From NCBI GenBank assembly GCA_025558095.1, contig JAIVFI010000021.1, forward strand, positions 620,001-684,000: DNA of 64,000 bases, in the 5' to 3' direction. This DNA is from Hyaloraphidium curvatum. Taxonomy: Eukaryota; Monoblepharomycota; Hyaloraphidiomycetes; Hyaloraphidiales; Hyaloraphidiaceae. The position numbers were made by a program, and so were the translations under genes. How positions within the stretch are numbered: the stretch's first letter is position 1; each line of letters opens with the position of its first letter. The notes below the pieces were generated by a model. The model did not search any database, was not told the origin of the DNA, and saw only the letters and a list, made by a program, of their open reading frames with translations. Positions 9,131 to 21,059 of the stretch are shown piece by piece.

Positions 9131-10107
9131 TTATCTTTTCTTCTTCACTGCCGAAGTGGCCACCGCTTTCTTCCTTTTCTCGTTCTCTTCGGCCGCCAGC
9201 AGTTCCTTCATCGCTTTGTCCGCAATACGCTGCTTCTGCGCCAGATCCTCCTCTTTGGAGAGCGTCCTCGACTTGTCCCTGGTATCGCTCTGCATACTCG
9301 GCGCTGCTGCGTGTCCCGAAGTTTGCGCTACTGGTTGCTGGTGCATTACCCTCTGCCTCTCGTGCCTAGGGGTCTCGTGAGGAAGATCGCAACCGAATGA
9401 AACGCAACTAAACTGACCGCAATAGCTTTGCTGCCTCTTCCATGATGGTGCGGCTCCATCCGTCCTTTGGAAGCGACACGCAGAATCGTGGCATCAGCCG
9501 CATACTAGCGCAGCGGGCGATCCCACCAACTTTATATGACTCGGCCTCATTGATGACTTCCAGGATCTCCTCGTTCAGCTGCAGCTCCGTCCTTTGCAGC
9601 TTCTCCCACAAATCCTCCCCTATTGCACCCTCCTTGATCAACTGCTGAAGAGAATTACGCTCCTGGTGAGGAGGTGGCCGGTCGGTAGTCACGTCTGCGC
9701 TGGAGCGCTGTTCCGTCGCACCTCCGTAATCTGCTGCGCATGCTGTCCACCAAGTGGGTCAACGGCCGGTCCAGCCAGCGGTAGCACGGGCCCGCACCTC
9801 GATGTCCACCATCGCACGCTTCAGAAGGGCCGCCATCATCTGCTTCTTCACGGCCGGGTCCAACTCCGCTTCAGGATGTTGCTCCACCAGAGCAAAGTAG
9901 GCGAGCTTCGCCTCATTCTCCGGCAACCAGGATTCCTCGGCCGAACCTAGTGCGCGGTTGGCCCGGGAAGCACGCGGAGCGGGCCGCCGACGTACGCGCT
10001 GTCGCGAGACGGTCCCGTCGCCAGGTGTTCCAACGGACAATGAAGAAGAAGAAGAAAATCCAGGCAGCGAGAAAGAGCCCGACGAGCAGGTTTTGGAGGG
10101 ATGACAT
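9131..10107 (-). CDS. SEC66: ER protein-translocation subunit Sec66 (Sec71)
   Basis: Start ATG at 10105-10107 gives MSSLQNLLVGLFLAAWIFFF, a single N-terminal membrane anchor, followed by a basic stretch. Splicing restores RSAEESWLPENEAKLAYFAL, then VKKQMMAALLKRAMVDIE, then LQQLIKEGAIGEDLWEKLQR with TELQLNEEILEVINEAESYK, then DGWSRTIMEEAAKLL. The last exon is Lys/Glu-rich and ends in KKKR. The order (one TM, a Wfp..n..a.y..L block, ALL.RA..DI, GsiG..lW, EA.....GW) matches Sec66/Sec71 of the Sec62/63 post-translational translocon, best known from fungi. At least four introns. The stop codon lies only 5 bp from the RAD21 stop. Identification is from recalled motif order. Confidence 0.8.
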
Positions 10108-11114
10108 TGCTAGGGAGGGGATGTGTTTGTGCTGCCATAGTGCGGCTAAGAAACCCGCACTCCGCAGGTTCGACGCCGCTACTAGTTCTCTGGCTACTGT
10201 CCTCAACAACTTGCTACCCGATATCCCTTCCCTGCCCACGAATTCTCCAGATCAATCTGCAAGGGAACGTTGGCCGGCACGATCGCAGGCGTATGCAGGC
10301 TAACCCACACGTTGTTCCACCACATTGCAACGATGGAGATCCATGGGCGGCGGGCAGGATAATGCACATGCAGGTAGGCTTGGTTGAGCTCCGAACTCCA
10401 CAGTCGCGCGCAATGCCGAGGGGCGCAAAAGAATGCACTTGGAGTCCAGCTCGAGTCGATCGGCGGTCTCCGGCCCTCGGCGCCGCGCGGCGCCCGTGCG
10501 CTCGTCGCCCGTCAGTCGTTGTAACCGGAAACAGAGGGAAAGAAGCGACAAAATGAAGATAAGATGGCTGCTGAACCGTCAGGTCGGTGTGTCGTTCCGG
10601 CGCGTCTGCGAGACCTACTTCTCTCGACGAGCCGAGAACACGGCCGTTGTGGATAAGGCCCCTGCGCGTGACTGCAGCGGCACTGCCGAAAGAGAGGAAA
10701 TGCCGCAGTGAGAAGACGACGGGGGCAGGGCGCAGGCGGCGCTCGCGCTCTCACCAGGACGGCGCCCCCAACAGCGAGAGCGCGACCGGGAAGCCCTTCT
10801 TGCGCTTCTTGCGGGCCCTCATGGCTCTATGCTGGTGAGCGCACGGGGCAGGAGACGTTTGGTGATGATGCGGGAGCCTATTCACCCTGCCTTTGGTAGT
10901 TTTCGCGGACGCCACGTAAGCGGGTGCCACGTGTGCGCGGCCGCAAAGCCTGCGGACACAATCAAGACGTGAAGATGGTGGAGCAATATAGAGGCTGTAA
11001 TGCCGAGTTAGCGACTGAGAGAACGAGGATTTCAGCTCTCGCGTGGGACGGCTTAGAGAGTGCGGGTCTCTAATAACGGCGCGCGCGCGTTACAACTCAT
11101 CGGTTCTGGGGTCA
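10108..11114. other. Intergenic region of about 1 kb, no confident gene
   Basis: Between the SEC66 start and the SMC1 stop. Short open frames exist on both strands, for example a minus-strand peptide beginning MRARKKRKKGFPVALSLLG at about 10,820 with a plausible donor after it, but no model extends into recognisable protein. Expected contents are the SEC66 promoter and the SMC1 3' untranslated region. Confidence 0.4.
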
Positions 11115-14100
11115 TCACCCCTCGAACTGCGCCAAGCTCAACGTGAGAACCTTGCTGGAGTTCGTGTCTTGATCCCGGTAGACGCCAACCAGGGCTTGCG
11201 CCTTCTGGTACATTGTGTTCTTGAGGGAAATGACGACGAACTGGAACTCCGGTGAGGCGTGTTTCGTGATGTACTGGGCGACCTTGTTGACGTTGTTGTT
11301 ATCAAGTGCCGCGTCGACCTCGTCCAAAACGAAGAATGGCGCGGGTTGGTAGCTAGCACGTCCGGCTCAAGATCATGCAACGATGGAGGGTAAGAGCGCA
11401 GCTCACCTGTGGATTGCAAGCAGAAGTGCCAACGCGGCCACGGTCTTTTCGCCGCCGGAGAGCTGCTCCATTTCGCGGAATCGCTTGCTTGGCGGCATGG
11501 CGTGGTACTTGATTCCGCTCAGGTACGGCTCCTGTGAAACCGGGCGTCAAGAACGACCACTCGCCCCGACGCACCCGATCTACCTCGCTATCCTCCAAAC
11601 TCAGATAAGCCGTGCCCCCGAGCGGGAATGCTTTCGTTTTGGTGAGTTCCTTGTAGATGCCGTCGATCTTTTCCGAGATGTGGTTGTATGCCGCAATGAA
11701 ACGCTGGTACCGCTCGTGTTTAAGGTCGTTAAACTTCTGCTTGGCCGCCTGCGCATCCTTCCTCGCTTGCTCAAACTCTTCGGCCGAATGCCTGAGTTTG
11801 TTCTCGACGTCCTCCAACCTGATGTTTCGAACCGTCCAGTCAGCGTGAGCGACATCGGCGCGGTGGCTCCTTACTTGTCTATTGCCTTCATGTTCGGCGC
11901 CGCTTGTTCAATGTCTGCGGTGAGGATCTTGATCTGATCCTGAAAATGAGCTTCCCGAGACGCCGACCCATCCTGAAGAGGACATGTAATGAGCTTCGCC
12001 ATTGGGAAGCACCTGTTCAGTCGCGACCTTCCTATGCTCCCTCGAAAGGATCGAAAAGTCGATCTGAATCTCCAGGTCCTTCGATGCTTTGGACACGTCG
12101 TCAATCTCCATTGAGTCGGGTTCTCCATCCTGCGAAGCGTGAGAACATGCAGGGGTTCCACCCCACCGCAACTCACGTCCACGTAGCGTAGGGGGAGATC
12201 TTCCAAAGAGCCCGAGGACAAAGGCAGCTTGATATTCTCGAGCTTGCACTTTTGCAGGATACCAAACTTCTCGCCGTTGAGGCGTTCGATCGCACTTTCC
12301 TGTGGCCGATGGCAACGGTTCGTTCGACGCAAACCGAGACGTTCTGGCTCCCTACTTTGTCCGCTATCCGTTTTGCCATAGCGTCCAGCTCCTTTTGCTT
12401 TGCAGAGGCGGCACGCCTGAACTCCTCAACAAGGCTGGATCGCACTGTGTGCGCGGAGGTCAAGGTTTGAAGCTGCTCTCCCAGCTCTTCAAGCTGGGCC
12501 TCCGCGAGCGCGATTTGCTCCGCTGCGGCTAGGCGCAGGGATTCCTGTTCCGAAAGGGCCTTCGTGTCCTCAATCATCGTTGCGGATATTCTTGCCAGCG
12601 ACTCTCCGATCTCCCTTTGGCGATCGCGCAAAAGGTCGAGCCTGGAAGCACGGGATCGTAAACTGTTCTTAGCAAACGATCGTCCCCACTGACTGCATCT
12701 GTATCTTGGCCTTGTGCGTCGCAAAATCGGTCCGGCGCTTGCTTGCTTCCTGTGCCATCTTGCCTTGCTTTTCCTCCAACTCCCGCACATTTTCTACCTT
12801 GAGCTTCCGGCACAATGGGGCAAAAGCCTTGTCTTCCACTTTGCGAATGCGCAGTTCGACCTGGGAGACTTCCTCATCCACCTGTTCAGCCGAGCTGTCC
12901 ATCTGCGATCGTTGGGAAGTAAGACAACCAGGCTGGGCGATTGCTGCCGTACCCCGCACCTCGGCAAGGTCAGCGCTCTTTTGTGCTATCTCAGACCTGA
13001 GGTGCGTCAGCTCATCGACGATACCAACATGCTTGCGGGACAGGGCGTTCTGTACGTGATCGATGTCAACGAAGGAGTACCGGCCACCGATGCGAGGAAG
13101 ATTCACCACTGAGTCACGCAAGTTCCGAACTGCTGATGTGAGCGAAGCAGCATGCATCCGTGATTCATCTCCGTCCTGCAACGCCCGCCCTTTGGCTTGC
13201 ACGTCCGCAAGCTGGTTGATAAGACTCTCTTTGACCTTGCGCCATCCTGCTATTCGTCAGATCTGTGGTCAAGGGCTCGATAAGCGGAGCGCACCTTCAA
13301 GCTCCTTTTCCTCCCATCGCAAGGCTTGGTTCCCGCCAAGCTGCCCACCCGTGATCATACCGCTCTTGTGAATCAGCGTTCCATCCAGGCTAACAGCCTT
13401 GATCTCGAGGTTCTGGTCGTAGCAGAGGCTTTTCGCGATGGCCAAGGTATCGCACACCATAGCACTGGCGCAAGAGTACTGGATAGCGGTGACGAGCTTG
13501 GAATCGTAAGTCAAAACGTCCATGGCAAGGCGTGCGCCTTTGCCCAACGACCTTTCGCAAGGCGCAGGGCGTCAACAGTAGGATTGGCCAGAGCCGCCAA
13601 GAAGAATGCCCACCGAAGTCGCTCATCCACTGGCTTCACTTGCAGAGTGTCCAACGGGAGGAACGTAAACTGCCCCACCCTCTGCTCGCGAAGATACTGA
13701 ATGCATTCCAGGGCGGTCTTTTGGTCGTCGACAACAACCGCATCCGCATTCCTTCCGAGAACGACGGAAACAGCAAGGTCGTACTCCCGCTTGACAGGCC
13801 TGCACAGGTCAGCCATTCGCCCGTGAACCCCCGGGAACACGCGCTGAAGGGTTTCCAAAGATTGTCTCGTCCTTTGTTCCTTCTCGCTCTCCCTCTTGCC
13901 CAAGCGCGCCCCGTCGAGCTTGCTTTGCACATCGCGGAGTTTGTCCATAAGCTCGGCTTCGGAATGGCTGACCCGGAACGCAGGATAAGGGAAGGCATGA
14001 AGAGAAGAAAGGCAAACGTGCTCACCCCAACTCTTCGCGTTCCTTTGCGCAAGTCTCCGCCATTACGAGCGAGCGATTGAGCTCCTCCTCCTTCAATCGG

Positions 14101-15930
14101 AGCTCCTCGGCAGCCTTGGGTACTGTCAGCGGGCCCACCGTTCGCATAGGCACCAAATGCACACCTTCTCCTGTTTCCGCGAGACAGATGCTTCGTTCTC
14201 TTCCAAACGGTCCTTTCTCGCAAGGAGGTCGTCCAGTTTGCGCTTGAGACGGTCCCGCGGTTCTTTCAGAACTTCCAGACGACGTTTCAGGGTGTCCAAG
14301 GCATCCCGATCCTCCACCGTCTTCGCGAGCACCTGTTCCTTGCTGAGGGTGAAAACCACGGCTGGAGCGCCGGCGCGATAGGAACAACGTCGCAGGGAAC
14401 CAACAGTTTGTTCAGCTCCGCAAGAATCGACTCCTCCAAAGCCGTTCCTTCCTTCCTCGTCTTCGCCGCCAAATCCGCTGGCCAACAAAGGCAATGTCAG
14501 ACCCAATTGCGACGAATCCATTCACAAGAATGCACCTTCAAACTTATCTTCAGCCCTCCCGACGTCCTCGATTTCTCGCCGAAAATCGGATATCTCTGCT
14601 TCCGTCCGCGCAGCATCCTTCCTTGTTCGCTTCTCGTTCGTCTCTGCGGCATCGATCTTGCGCTGCAAATGTCGAATCTTTTCCTCGTATCCGACCACGA
14701 CCGGCCGCTGAAAACCATCTCAACGAGACGGCACACGGATGCGCAATTCATCAGACCTTGCCGTCCACCTGCTTCCTCTTTTGAGCGATGTCCTTCTCAA
14801 GTTTGCCGATCGACTTGCTGGATTGCGCATGATCCCGCTTCGATTCCTTGAGCTTCTCTTCAGCCTCCCCCTGGAGGCAATCCGCGCAGTGCGTCAGCAA
14901 CCGTTGGACCGCGCCATCGAAAGCCTGTCTGACCTTGGAGTTTTGGATCTTGGCCAGAGCCTCCCGATCCAATTCGACATCCGCTTCGATCCGCTCGATT
15001 CCGTTCTGGATGTGAAATATCTTCCACAGCAGGTGCTGCACCACCAGATCTGACTGGAGCGGCGGCCCAAGAGCTCGGCTCAATTACTCCAGAGGCGCGG
15101 AGCGAGCCGCTCACCAGCTCCTGTTTCATGCGCTCAAAACGCTCGGCCTCCTCTTTTTGCTCGCGAAACTGCTTCATCTCGGCCGCGATGCCGCGCTTCT
15201 TATTGAAATTGAACGTCGAGTTCTCCGCCGCCCGCTCCTGGAGGACTTTAAGGCGCTCGTGCTCCGCTTTCAGCTCATAGCTGCCAGATATCTGCTCAAT
15301 GAGCTTCGTGAGGTCCTTGGGAGACTGCGACGCCACGGCTTCGACGTCTCCCTGGAAGACCAGGAAGTTCCGGGCCTTGACAAGGATGTTCTGCTCTTCC
15401 AGTTTTGCATTGTAGTCTTCGAAGCGCACCGGTCGTCCATTGATCCGGTACTCGGAGGCGCCGCGGACGTTGACGCTAGCGGAAGCAACGTGGTCAATCC
15501 CGGGCCCAGGGGTGAGGAGAACCGTTGGCGCACGTCCGCATGAACTGTATCTCCTCGCCGCTCGACGTCTCGTAAATTGCCGTGACAGACGCCCTCTGCG
15601 GGTTGTTTTCGTTCTCGTACGCCCCGTCCGGATCCCCGTCCTCCTCTGCCGCGTCGTCCCCGGTCCTGGTGGTCCTGTCGCGGTACACCAGATCCCGCAG
15701 CTGGGAAGATCTCAGCTGTGCGGACTTGACGCCCAGGACGAAGCTGATGGCGTCCATGAGGTTGGATTTCCCTGAGGAGACGGAGTTCGGTCCGGCCGTC
15801 CCGCTGCCACCGACCGCAGGCACCCACCGGCGCCATTGGGACCGATGACGCAGGTGAAATCCACAAAGGGCCCGATCACTTGGCGCCCCTTGTAGGACTT
15901 GAAGTTCTCCACCTCGAGCCGGACCAGCAT
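11115..15930 (-). CDS. SMC1: Cohesin ATPase SMC1
   Basis: Multi-exon gene starting at an ATG at 15928-15930. The N-terminal head reads [20 protein letters not shown]; splicing restores the Walker A motif [20 protein letters not shown] followed by [16 protein letters not shown] hydrophilic loop ([20 protein letters not shown]) is inserted where family members vary. Next come [39 protein letters not shown] and long coiled coils. The hinge lies at about 13.2-13.9 kb ([40 protein letters not shown]). The C-terminal head has the signature [17 protein letters not shown] and Walker [17 protein letters not shown], ending LAQFEG at 11115. These mark SMC1 rather than SMC2, SMC3 or SMC4. SMC1 pairs with SMC3 and RAD21 to form the cohesin ring. 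Internal exon borders were not all resolved. Confidence 0.96.
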
Positions 15931-16082
15931 GTTCGACCTCGCTCCTGGGGACCGCCGTCACTTTTTGAATAAGTTAAGGCGCGCGCGGGGCGCCACTGGT
16001 CCACTGTATCTGGCCCCAACGCCACCGAACTCCCCGCGTCGTCGCGAGACCCTGGGACGAAATGGCAGCCTCCGCGCGCGGA
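15931..16082. promoter_or_regulatory. Divergent promoter region SMC1/V-ATPase E
   Basis: The 152 bp between the SMC1 and VMA4 start codons must carry both promoters. GC-rich; no TATA-like element stands out. Confidence 0.4.
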
Positions 16083-17285
16083 ATGAACGACCAGGAGGTC
16101 CAGCAGGTGCGGCGGTCCGCAGACCCGCGATGCTTTGCACGACAGCTCACCGCGCCCCGGTGCCACCCCAGGAGATGAGCAAGATGGTGCGCAAACCGCC
16201 GGCCATCGCGCTCTGCCGCGCCACCAGCGGTGGCCTAATGCTGTTGCCGGTACCAGGTGACCTTCATCAAGCAGGAAGCGCTGGAAAAGGCGCGCGAGAT
16301 CAAGGTCAAGGTGCGCCCCGTCCCCCGCTCGCTATCCGCGTTCCGCAACTGACACATGTGTCGAACTTCAGGCCGACGAAGAGTTTAATATCGAGAAGGT
16401 GCGGAGCTGCGGCGTTTGCGGGCCTGGAAACGCCATGTGACGGTCGGCATTCCCTGTCCGACCCGACCGTCGGCAGGCCAAGCTTGTCCGGCAAGAGACC
16501 CTCAACATCGAGGCGTTTTACCAGAAGAAGCAAAAGCAGGCGGAGGTGCAGAAGAGGATGTGGGTGGAAGGTGCCTGGCTCGTTTCGAACCCCCCCGCAA
16601 GACGGAGACCCCGCGTACAGCACTCAGTCGACACACGTCAACAAGTCGCGCCTGAGGCTCCTACAAAGCCGCCAGCAGCTGCTTAACCAGCTCAACGAGG
16701 AGGCGAAGAAGAAGCTTTTTGAGATTTCTCAAGACCGGGCAAAGTACCAAGCCCTGCTCAAGGACTTGATCCTCCAGGTGCCTCGCCTTGGGACGCGGAT
16801 CGCAGGCCCCCGTCTGAACTTGTCATTCTCCAACGTCCTCGCGTACAGGGCATGTATCAGCTGATGGAGGAGCAGGTCTCAATTCAGTGCCGAACCGCGG
16901 ACGTTCCGCTGGTCGAGGCTGCCGTGGCGGATGCAGCGAAAGCCTGCGCGGAGAATCTAAAGATTCAGGTCAAGGCGGTGATCGACAAAGAGAACCCGCT
17001 GCCAGAAACGAGGTCCGTTGTTCACCATGGTGATGGCGTTTGGCCGCTTGGCAACTCAACATTCCATGCTTCTTTACAGCGCCGGTGGGGTTGTTCTGTA
17101 TGGATTGGGTGACCGCATCCGATGTGCAAACACTTTGGAAAACCGGCTCGAGATGCTGACACAGAAGGTGAGCGCTCATGATGGGCTTCCCGGGCGCAGG
17201 TCCGATTGCTGCTCCGCGCCAGATGCTCCCGGACATGCGCATCCTGCTCTTCGGAGTTTCCGAGAACCGGTCGTTCTACAAGTGA
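16083..17285 (+). CDS. VMA4: V-type H+-ATPase V1 subunit E
   Basis: The gene opens with two tiny coding exons, 16083-16106 (MNDQEVQQ) and 16172-16186 (EMSKM), then 16257-16310 (VTFIKQEALEKAREIKVK), 16372-16398 (ADEEFNIEK) and 16477 onward (AKLVRQETLNIEAFYQKKQK). Later exons give STHVNKSRLRLLQSRQQLL, YQALLKDLILQGMYQLMEEQ, GGVVLYGLGDRIRCANTLEN, RLEMLTQKMLPDMRILLFG and the end VSENRSFYK with a TGA at 17283-17285. The order of blocks is that of eukaryotic subunit E (yeast Vma4), a peripheral-stalk subunit linking V1 to Vo in proton pumps of vacuole, Golgi and endosome membranes. Divergent from SMC1. Gene models without intron evidence would lose the first 13 residues. Confidence 0.93.
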
Positions 17286-17537
17286 GTTCTTCTGCGCTTC
17301 GTGGGATTCGTGCATTGAACGCCGCGACTGTGGCAGCTGAACGATCGATCTCCATGTCGCCTTCTGGAGGGGAATGCAGTTTCGCTGCCGATGTTTTCGG
17401 CTGTTCCTGATAGATAGATTCTTTGACAGCTGCAGATGGTTCAGTGCGGTTCGGTGCACGAGACATGATGAGATAAGTCCGAGTCCGCAGCAGCAGGTCC
17501 CGTCGGTCCCGTACGGCGAACACGCGTTCAGAACACG

Positions 17538-18845
17538 ATGAGCGACAAAGGCACGAGCTCGCAACCACAGCATTTCCTGCAGTTGAAGGTCATGCGTTTG
17601 AGTCGTTCGACATTCATTTCGGAGGCCGGATCCGAAATGGGGACGGACGCGGCTCCCGTCTGGCTTCCGAGCTCGTTCGGCAACATCTACCTGGGGGAAA
17701 CGTTCTCCTCATACCTATGCCTCTGCAACGAGTACCCTGTTTCTGTTTCCGACGTTGCCCTCCGTGCGGAGCTCCAGACATCGTCGCACCGGGTCACCCT
17801 GATGGATTCGGGGGTCGCTGACACCCCCGGGACGTTGCCATCGCATGTCGGCATGGTCCCAGACGGAGCGGCATCACGGCTGAGGCGCAGCGGTCTTTCT
17901 CGCGCGTCGGAAGGTCCCCTGGATAATGCCGAGGCAGGCGCTGCAGGTGCGGATACCGGGTTGGACCTTCGCCCAGGCGAGACGGCGGAATGCTCGATAT
18001 CACACGAGATCAAAGAGTTGGGCACGCACATCCTCGTGTGTTCGGCGCAGTACACGCTGGACCAGGAGAGGCGCTTCTTCCGCAAGTTCTACAAGTTCCA
18101 GGTCCTGAACCCTCTTTCAGTTCGGACAAAGGTCAATGCGCTCGCGGACGGGACCGGCTTTCTGGAGGCCCAAGTTCAGAATGCTCACGTCGGTGGCATG
18201 CTGTTTGATCGCATCGCTCTGGACCCGGCAGTGCAATTCTGGTCCCGGGAGGTTGCCGCGGAGGCAAATGCGTCCCACTCGCAGGGCGAACATCCCTGGA
18301 AGCGGAGGCTCGAATGGGATGCAGGTCCTTTCCCGCTCTTGCCTCAGGATGTTCGCCAGCTGTTGTTTGTCTTGCATCCCCGGAGATCGGTCGATGGTGC
18401 AGTATCGTCCCCGAGCACATCCCTGGGAAAGTTGGACATTTCTTGGATCACTCCCGTCGGAGGTCAAGGGCGGCTTCAGACTTCCCAGCTCGTGCGCAAG
18501 CTTCCGTTGGCCGTGGGCATCGAGATGACGGTTCGTGACGTGGAGCCCAGCTGTGTAGTGTCCGTGGGAAGCACGATCCTGTGCCGACTGCGGCTGCGGA
18601 ACAATACTTCCGATGCGATGGACGTCGCGGTCGATGGCCCACGCCATAGGCCCGCTGGTCTCGTTATCCTGGGCCCTGTGACGTCGGACATTGGCGTTGT
18701 GGAGCCCGGGCAAGAACGGGAAATCACAATGACGTTGTGCGCCCTGGCACCCGGATTGCACGCCATCGGACCGATGTCGGCTAAAGACCGGTTATCAGGG
18801 GTATCTAGGGAAATCGATTCCGTCGCCGACATTCTGGTGACCTAG
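17538..18845 (+). CDS. TRAPPC13: TRAPP complex subunit TRAPPC13
   Basis: A single uninterrupted frame of 435 codons, unusual among its intron-rich neighbours. The N-terminus MSDKGTSSQPQHFLQLKVMR and LSRSTF, then LPSSFGNIYLGETFSSYLCL and ELQTSSHRVTL, then HEIKELGTHILVCSAQYT and RRFFRKFYKFQVLNPLSVRT, and LEAQVQNAHVGGMLFDRIAL follow the conserved blocks of TRAPPC13 (C5orf44, DUF974), a subunit of TRAPP III-type tethering complexes that activate Rab1/Ypt1 in ER-Golgi traffic and autophagy. The region at residues about 105-140 is a Ser/Ala/Gly-rich insert. The stop is 49 bp from the convergent PSMB3 stop. The start is the first ATG before the conserved LKVMRLS block. Confidence 0.88.
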   Translation: MSDKGTSSQPQHFLQLKVMRLSRSTFISEAGSEMGTDAAPVWLPSSFGNIYLGETFSSYLCLCNEYPVSVSDVALRAELQTSSHRVTLMDSGVADTPGTLPSHVGMVPDGAASRLRRSGLSRASEGPLDNAEAGAAGADTGLDLRPGETAECSISHEIKELGTHILVCSAQYTLDQERRFFRKFYKFQVLNPLSVRTKVNALADGTGFLEAQVQNAHVGGMLFDRIALDPAVQFWSREVAAEANASHSQGEHPWKRRLEWDAGPFPLLPQDVRQLLFVLHPRRSVDGAVSSPSTSLGKLDISWITPVGGQGRLQTSQLVRKLPLAVGIEMTVRDVEPSCVVSVGSTILCRLRLRNNTSDAMDVAVDGPRHRPAGLVILGPVTSDIGVVEPGQEREITMTLCALAPGLHAIGPMSAKDRLSGVSREIDSVADILVT

Positions 18846-18894
18846 CATTGGCCGTGGCTTAGTCTTGCCGTGCTGCTGGAGGGTTCAGTGACGG

Positions 18895-19835
18895 TCAGGC
18901 CTCGGCGCGGCCGCGCTGCTCACCTTTGAGTTCACGTGTGATGACTGCATCTGGCGTTCTAGTTGTCACGGTGTGTGTTAGGTGGAAGCCCGTACGAGGC
19001 AAAGCAGCCGACGTCCATACATTACGTATACCATCGCGCCCCAACCGCTCAAGGCGTCACGGTCCTGTGCGTTCAGGAGCGTCTGGGAAATGACCTCGAA
19101 CAGCTCCTCAGGTTCCTGCAAAAGGTTCCGGTAACCGACGCAACCTCAGCGGACACGGATCACACACCAAGTCGGGTTCCCACAGGCTCTCCGCCATGCC
19201 GTAAAGCTGCTGCCCGGCAGTGCCCGAGACGATGAAGTCTTTGGCAAAGTTCAAGGCCCCGATAAGGTCCATCCCGCAAACAAAGGGGGTACCGTCCCGC
19301 TCCAGACCCGCGATGACCGGCTCGCAGAAGTAAGGGCCAAACCTAGACCCGGTTAGGAGTTGCGGTGGCGGAGGACGCGCATCAATCATACCTCCTCTCG
19401 TAAAGCGTGGAAGCCACCATGTGAGCAAAAGTCTTCGGGCTGATTTCGCGTTCCTCCTTCAACTGGTAGATATTGACCTTGTACTGGAATCGCTCAGATC
19501 TGCTCCCCAGGATGAGACGTTTCCCAGATCACGACGTGGCACGTCACTGACAAGGTCTGGACGTCCGTTGCCAAGCCAGAAAGCCCGTAGAACAACCTCG
19601 GATGCACTTCGAACACCTTCTTGAAGTCCATTGAAACCGTCTGGCCCTGGATCCCGAATCTGCGGTCCGAGGCAATGGCCACGCAGCCCTTGCCCTTCAT
19701 GGCTGCAAACGCGTGAGACAGGCGGAGAAACGCGGCGCAGCGTGAAAGCAGAGCCCACCGACGAGCGCCGAGCCGTTGTACTGCCGTGGCGGTTGAGGCC
19801 GCGTCCGCGCACTCGTCGAAAGCTCTCACCTCCAT
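18895..19835 (-). CDS. PUP3: 20S proteasome subunit beta 3
   Basis: Splicing gives ME, then YNGSALV from a very small exon at about 19,765-19,785, then [20 protein letters not shown] with [20 protein letters not shown] and [11 protein letters not shown], a central part [20 protein letters not shown] with [20 protein letters not shown] and [13 protein letters not shown], then [20 protein letters not shown] with [12 protein letters not shown], and a last exon ending [14 protein letters not shown] at a TGA at 18895-18897. This is the inactive beta3 (PSMB3/Pup3) ring subunit; as expected it lacks the catalytic N-terminal Thr. The family usually starts MSIMEY; here the codons before ATG also read S-I, so either a two-residue-shorter start (cat at 19833-19835) or an unseen leader exon is possible. 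At least five exons. Confidence 0.93.
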
Positions 19836-20007
19836 GATCGACTGTATTGCCACGCCGCGCAGACCGAGAACACGATGAGCTACGATGGCAGAACCACAAC
19901 GCGGAGAATCACCATCTTGGGCCGATGGTCTCGGAAACCGTGGTTGCGCGTGCGAGGTCAGTAACGCGTCGCACGCGCGCGCGCGCGTGAAGCTCTGGGG
20001 CCGCCGA

Positions 20008-20826
20008 CTACCCCTGGCTACCCCTGGCCGCCTCTGGCCTCGTTGCCATACTGCATCCACAGACACCCAGTAGTTGGAGGCATTCATGGTGCGGCTCGTC
20101 CTTCCTGCATTTCCCGACGGCTTTGAGAATTGCTCGACGTAACCTGGCTTCCCTCGCGTCCCCCGCGATACGCGACACAAGTCGGATGTGGAAGAGACCA
20201 TAAAGAGGCTTTCGTCGTACAAGGGGGTCGAGGGTACAGTTCCTCCGCGGCTGGACTGAGAACGCCTTGACGCAACCCAGGGATCGTGATCGTAAACCAC
20301 GAAGGAATTCCCATCCGGTCAACGATTGCGGACCAGAATCTTACCATTCAGTACGCGGGCTTGGTCACGCAGCTGGCAGACCGATCGCGCAGCCTGGTCC
20401 GGGATCTGGATCCCCAAGTACGTTGCGCAGTGCCCTGCCACGTTGTCTCTCGATCGTGACACCATGCCGGTCAGAATGAGTTGAGTTTTCTGCGGCTCAG
20501 GACTCTGAAGCACGAGATCATGATCGCTCCAGGTGCGCGCAGTTATTGTCCTTCGAGGGGAGAGCTGACGTCTTGCTCGCGAAGACAAAGACTATACCCT
20601 CATCGTGCGTGCGCTTCCGGTGAACATCTTCGCTTCAGACGTTGACCTGCAACACGACGTGCTTGCTTATCCTCCGAATAGGTGATTCAATCTCCTTAGC
20701 TTGGAAGAGAGCTTCTGCAATTGGTGCCGGGGTTTGGACGAGGATGCACTTGTAATGACGGGATTCGGTAGCTATCAGTGTATTGATGGGCCAAAGTTGA
20801 TTGAACCCGGCAGCTGCGTGGTTCAT
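20008..20826 (-). CDS. Uncharacterised multi-exon gene
   Basis: I do not recognise this gene. The model starts at an ATG at 20824-20826 with [20 protein letters not shown], continues through [20 protein letters not shown] and [13 protein letters not shown] to a good exon end at about 20,647. A likely next exon gives [20 protein letters not shown] with [20 protein letters not shown] third, in the frame that looks most protein-like, gives [20 protein letters not shown] then [17 protein letters not shown] and ends at 20008. The intron joining exons two and three can be drawn in more than one way with different frames, so the C-terminus is uncertain. Divergent from the myosin gene. Confidence 0.45.
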
Positions 20827-21059
20827 GGAGTAGGCACCTAGATGGGGCCAACGCCGGCGCCGCGGCGCTACACAAACACTCAACCTCGAAGCTTCGCGAC
20901 TCCGCTCACCCGTGCGCCACTCTCCGAGCGACAGAGCGCATCACTGCGAGCAGTACACTCAAACGTACTCCGAAGGCCCGGCGGCGCGCGGGCGGATCCC
21001 ATTGGCCGGGACGGGGGAGGTGTCAAACAAGCGGCACGAACCAGCCTGGCCCGCCGACC
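20827..21059. promoter_or_regulatory. Divergent promoter region upstream of myosin
   Basis: About 233 bp between the uncharacterised minus-strand gene and the myosin start. It probably carries both promoters. No motif is claimed. Confidence 0.35.

Noticed and set aside
10433-10711. A 92-codon plus-strand frame between SEC66 and SMC1
   Set aside because: Starts at a plausible ATG but has no recognisable protein character, and alternatives on the other strand are equally good.
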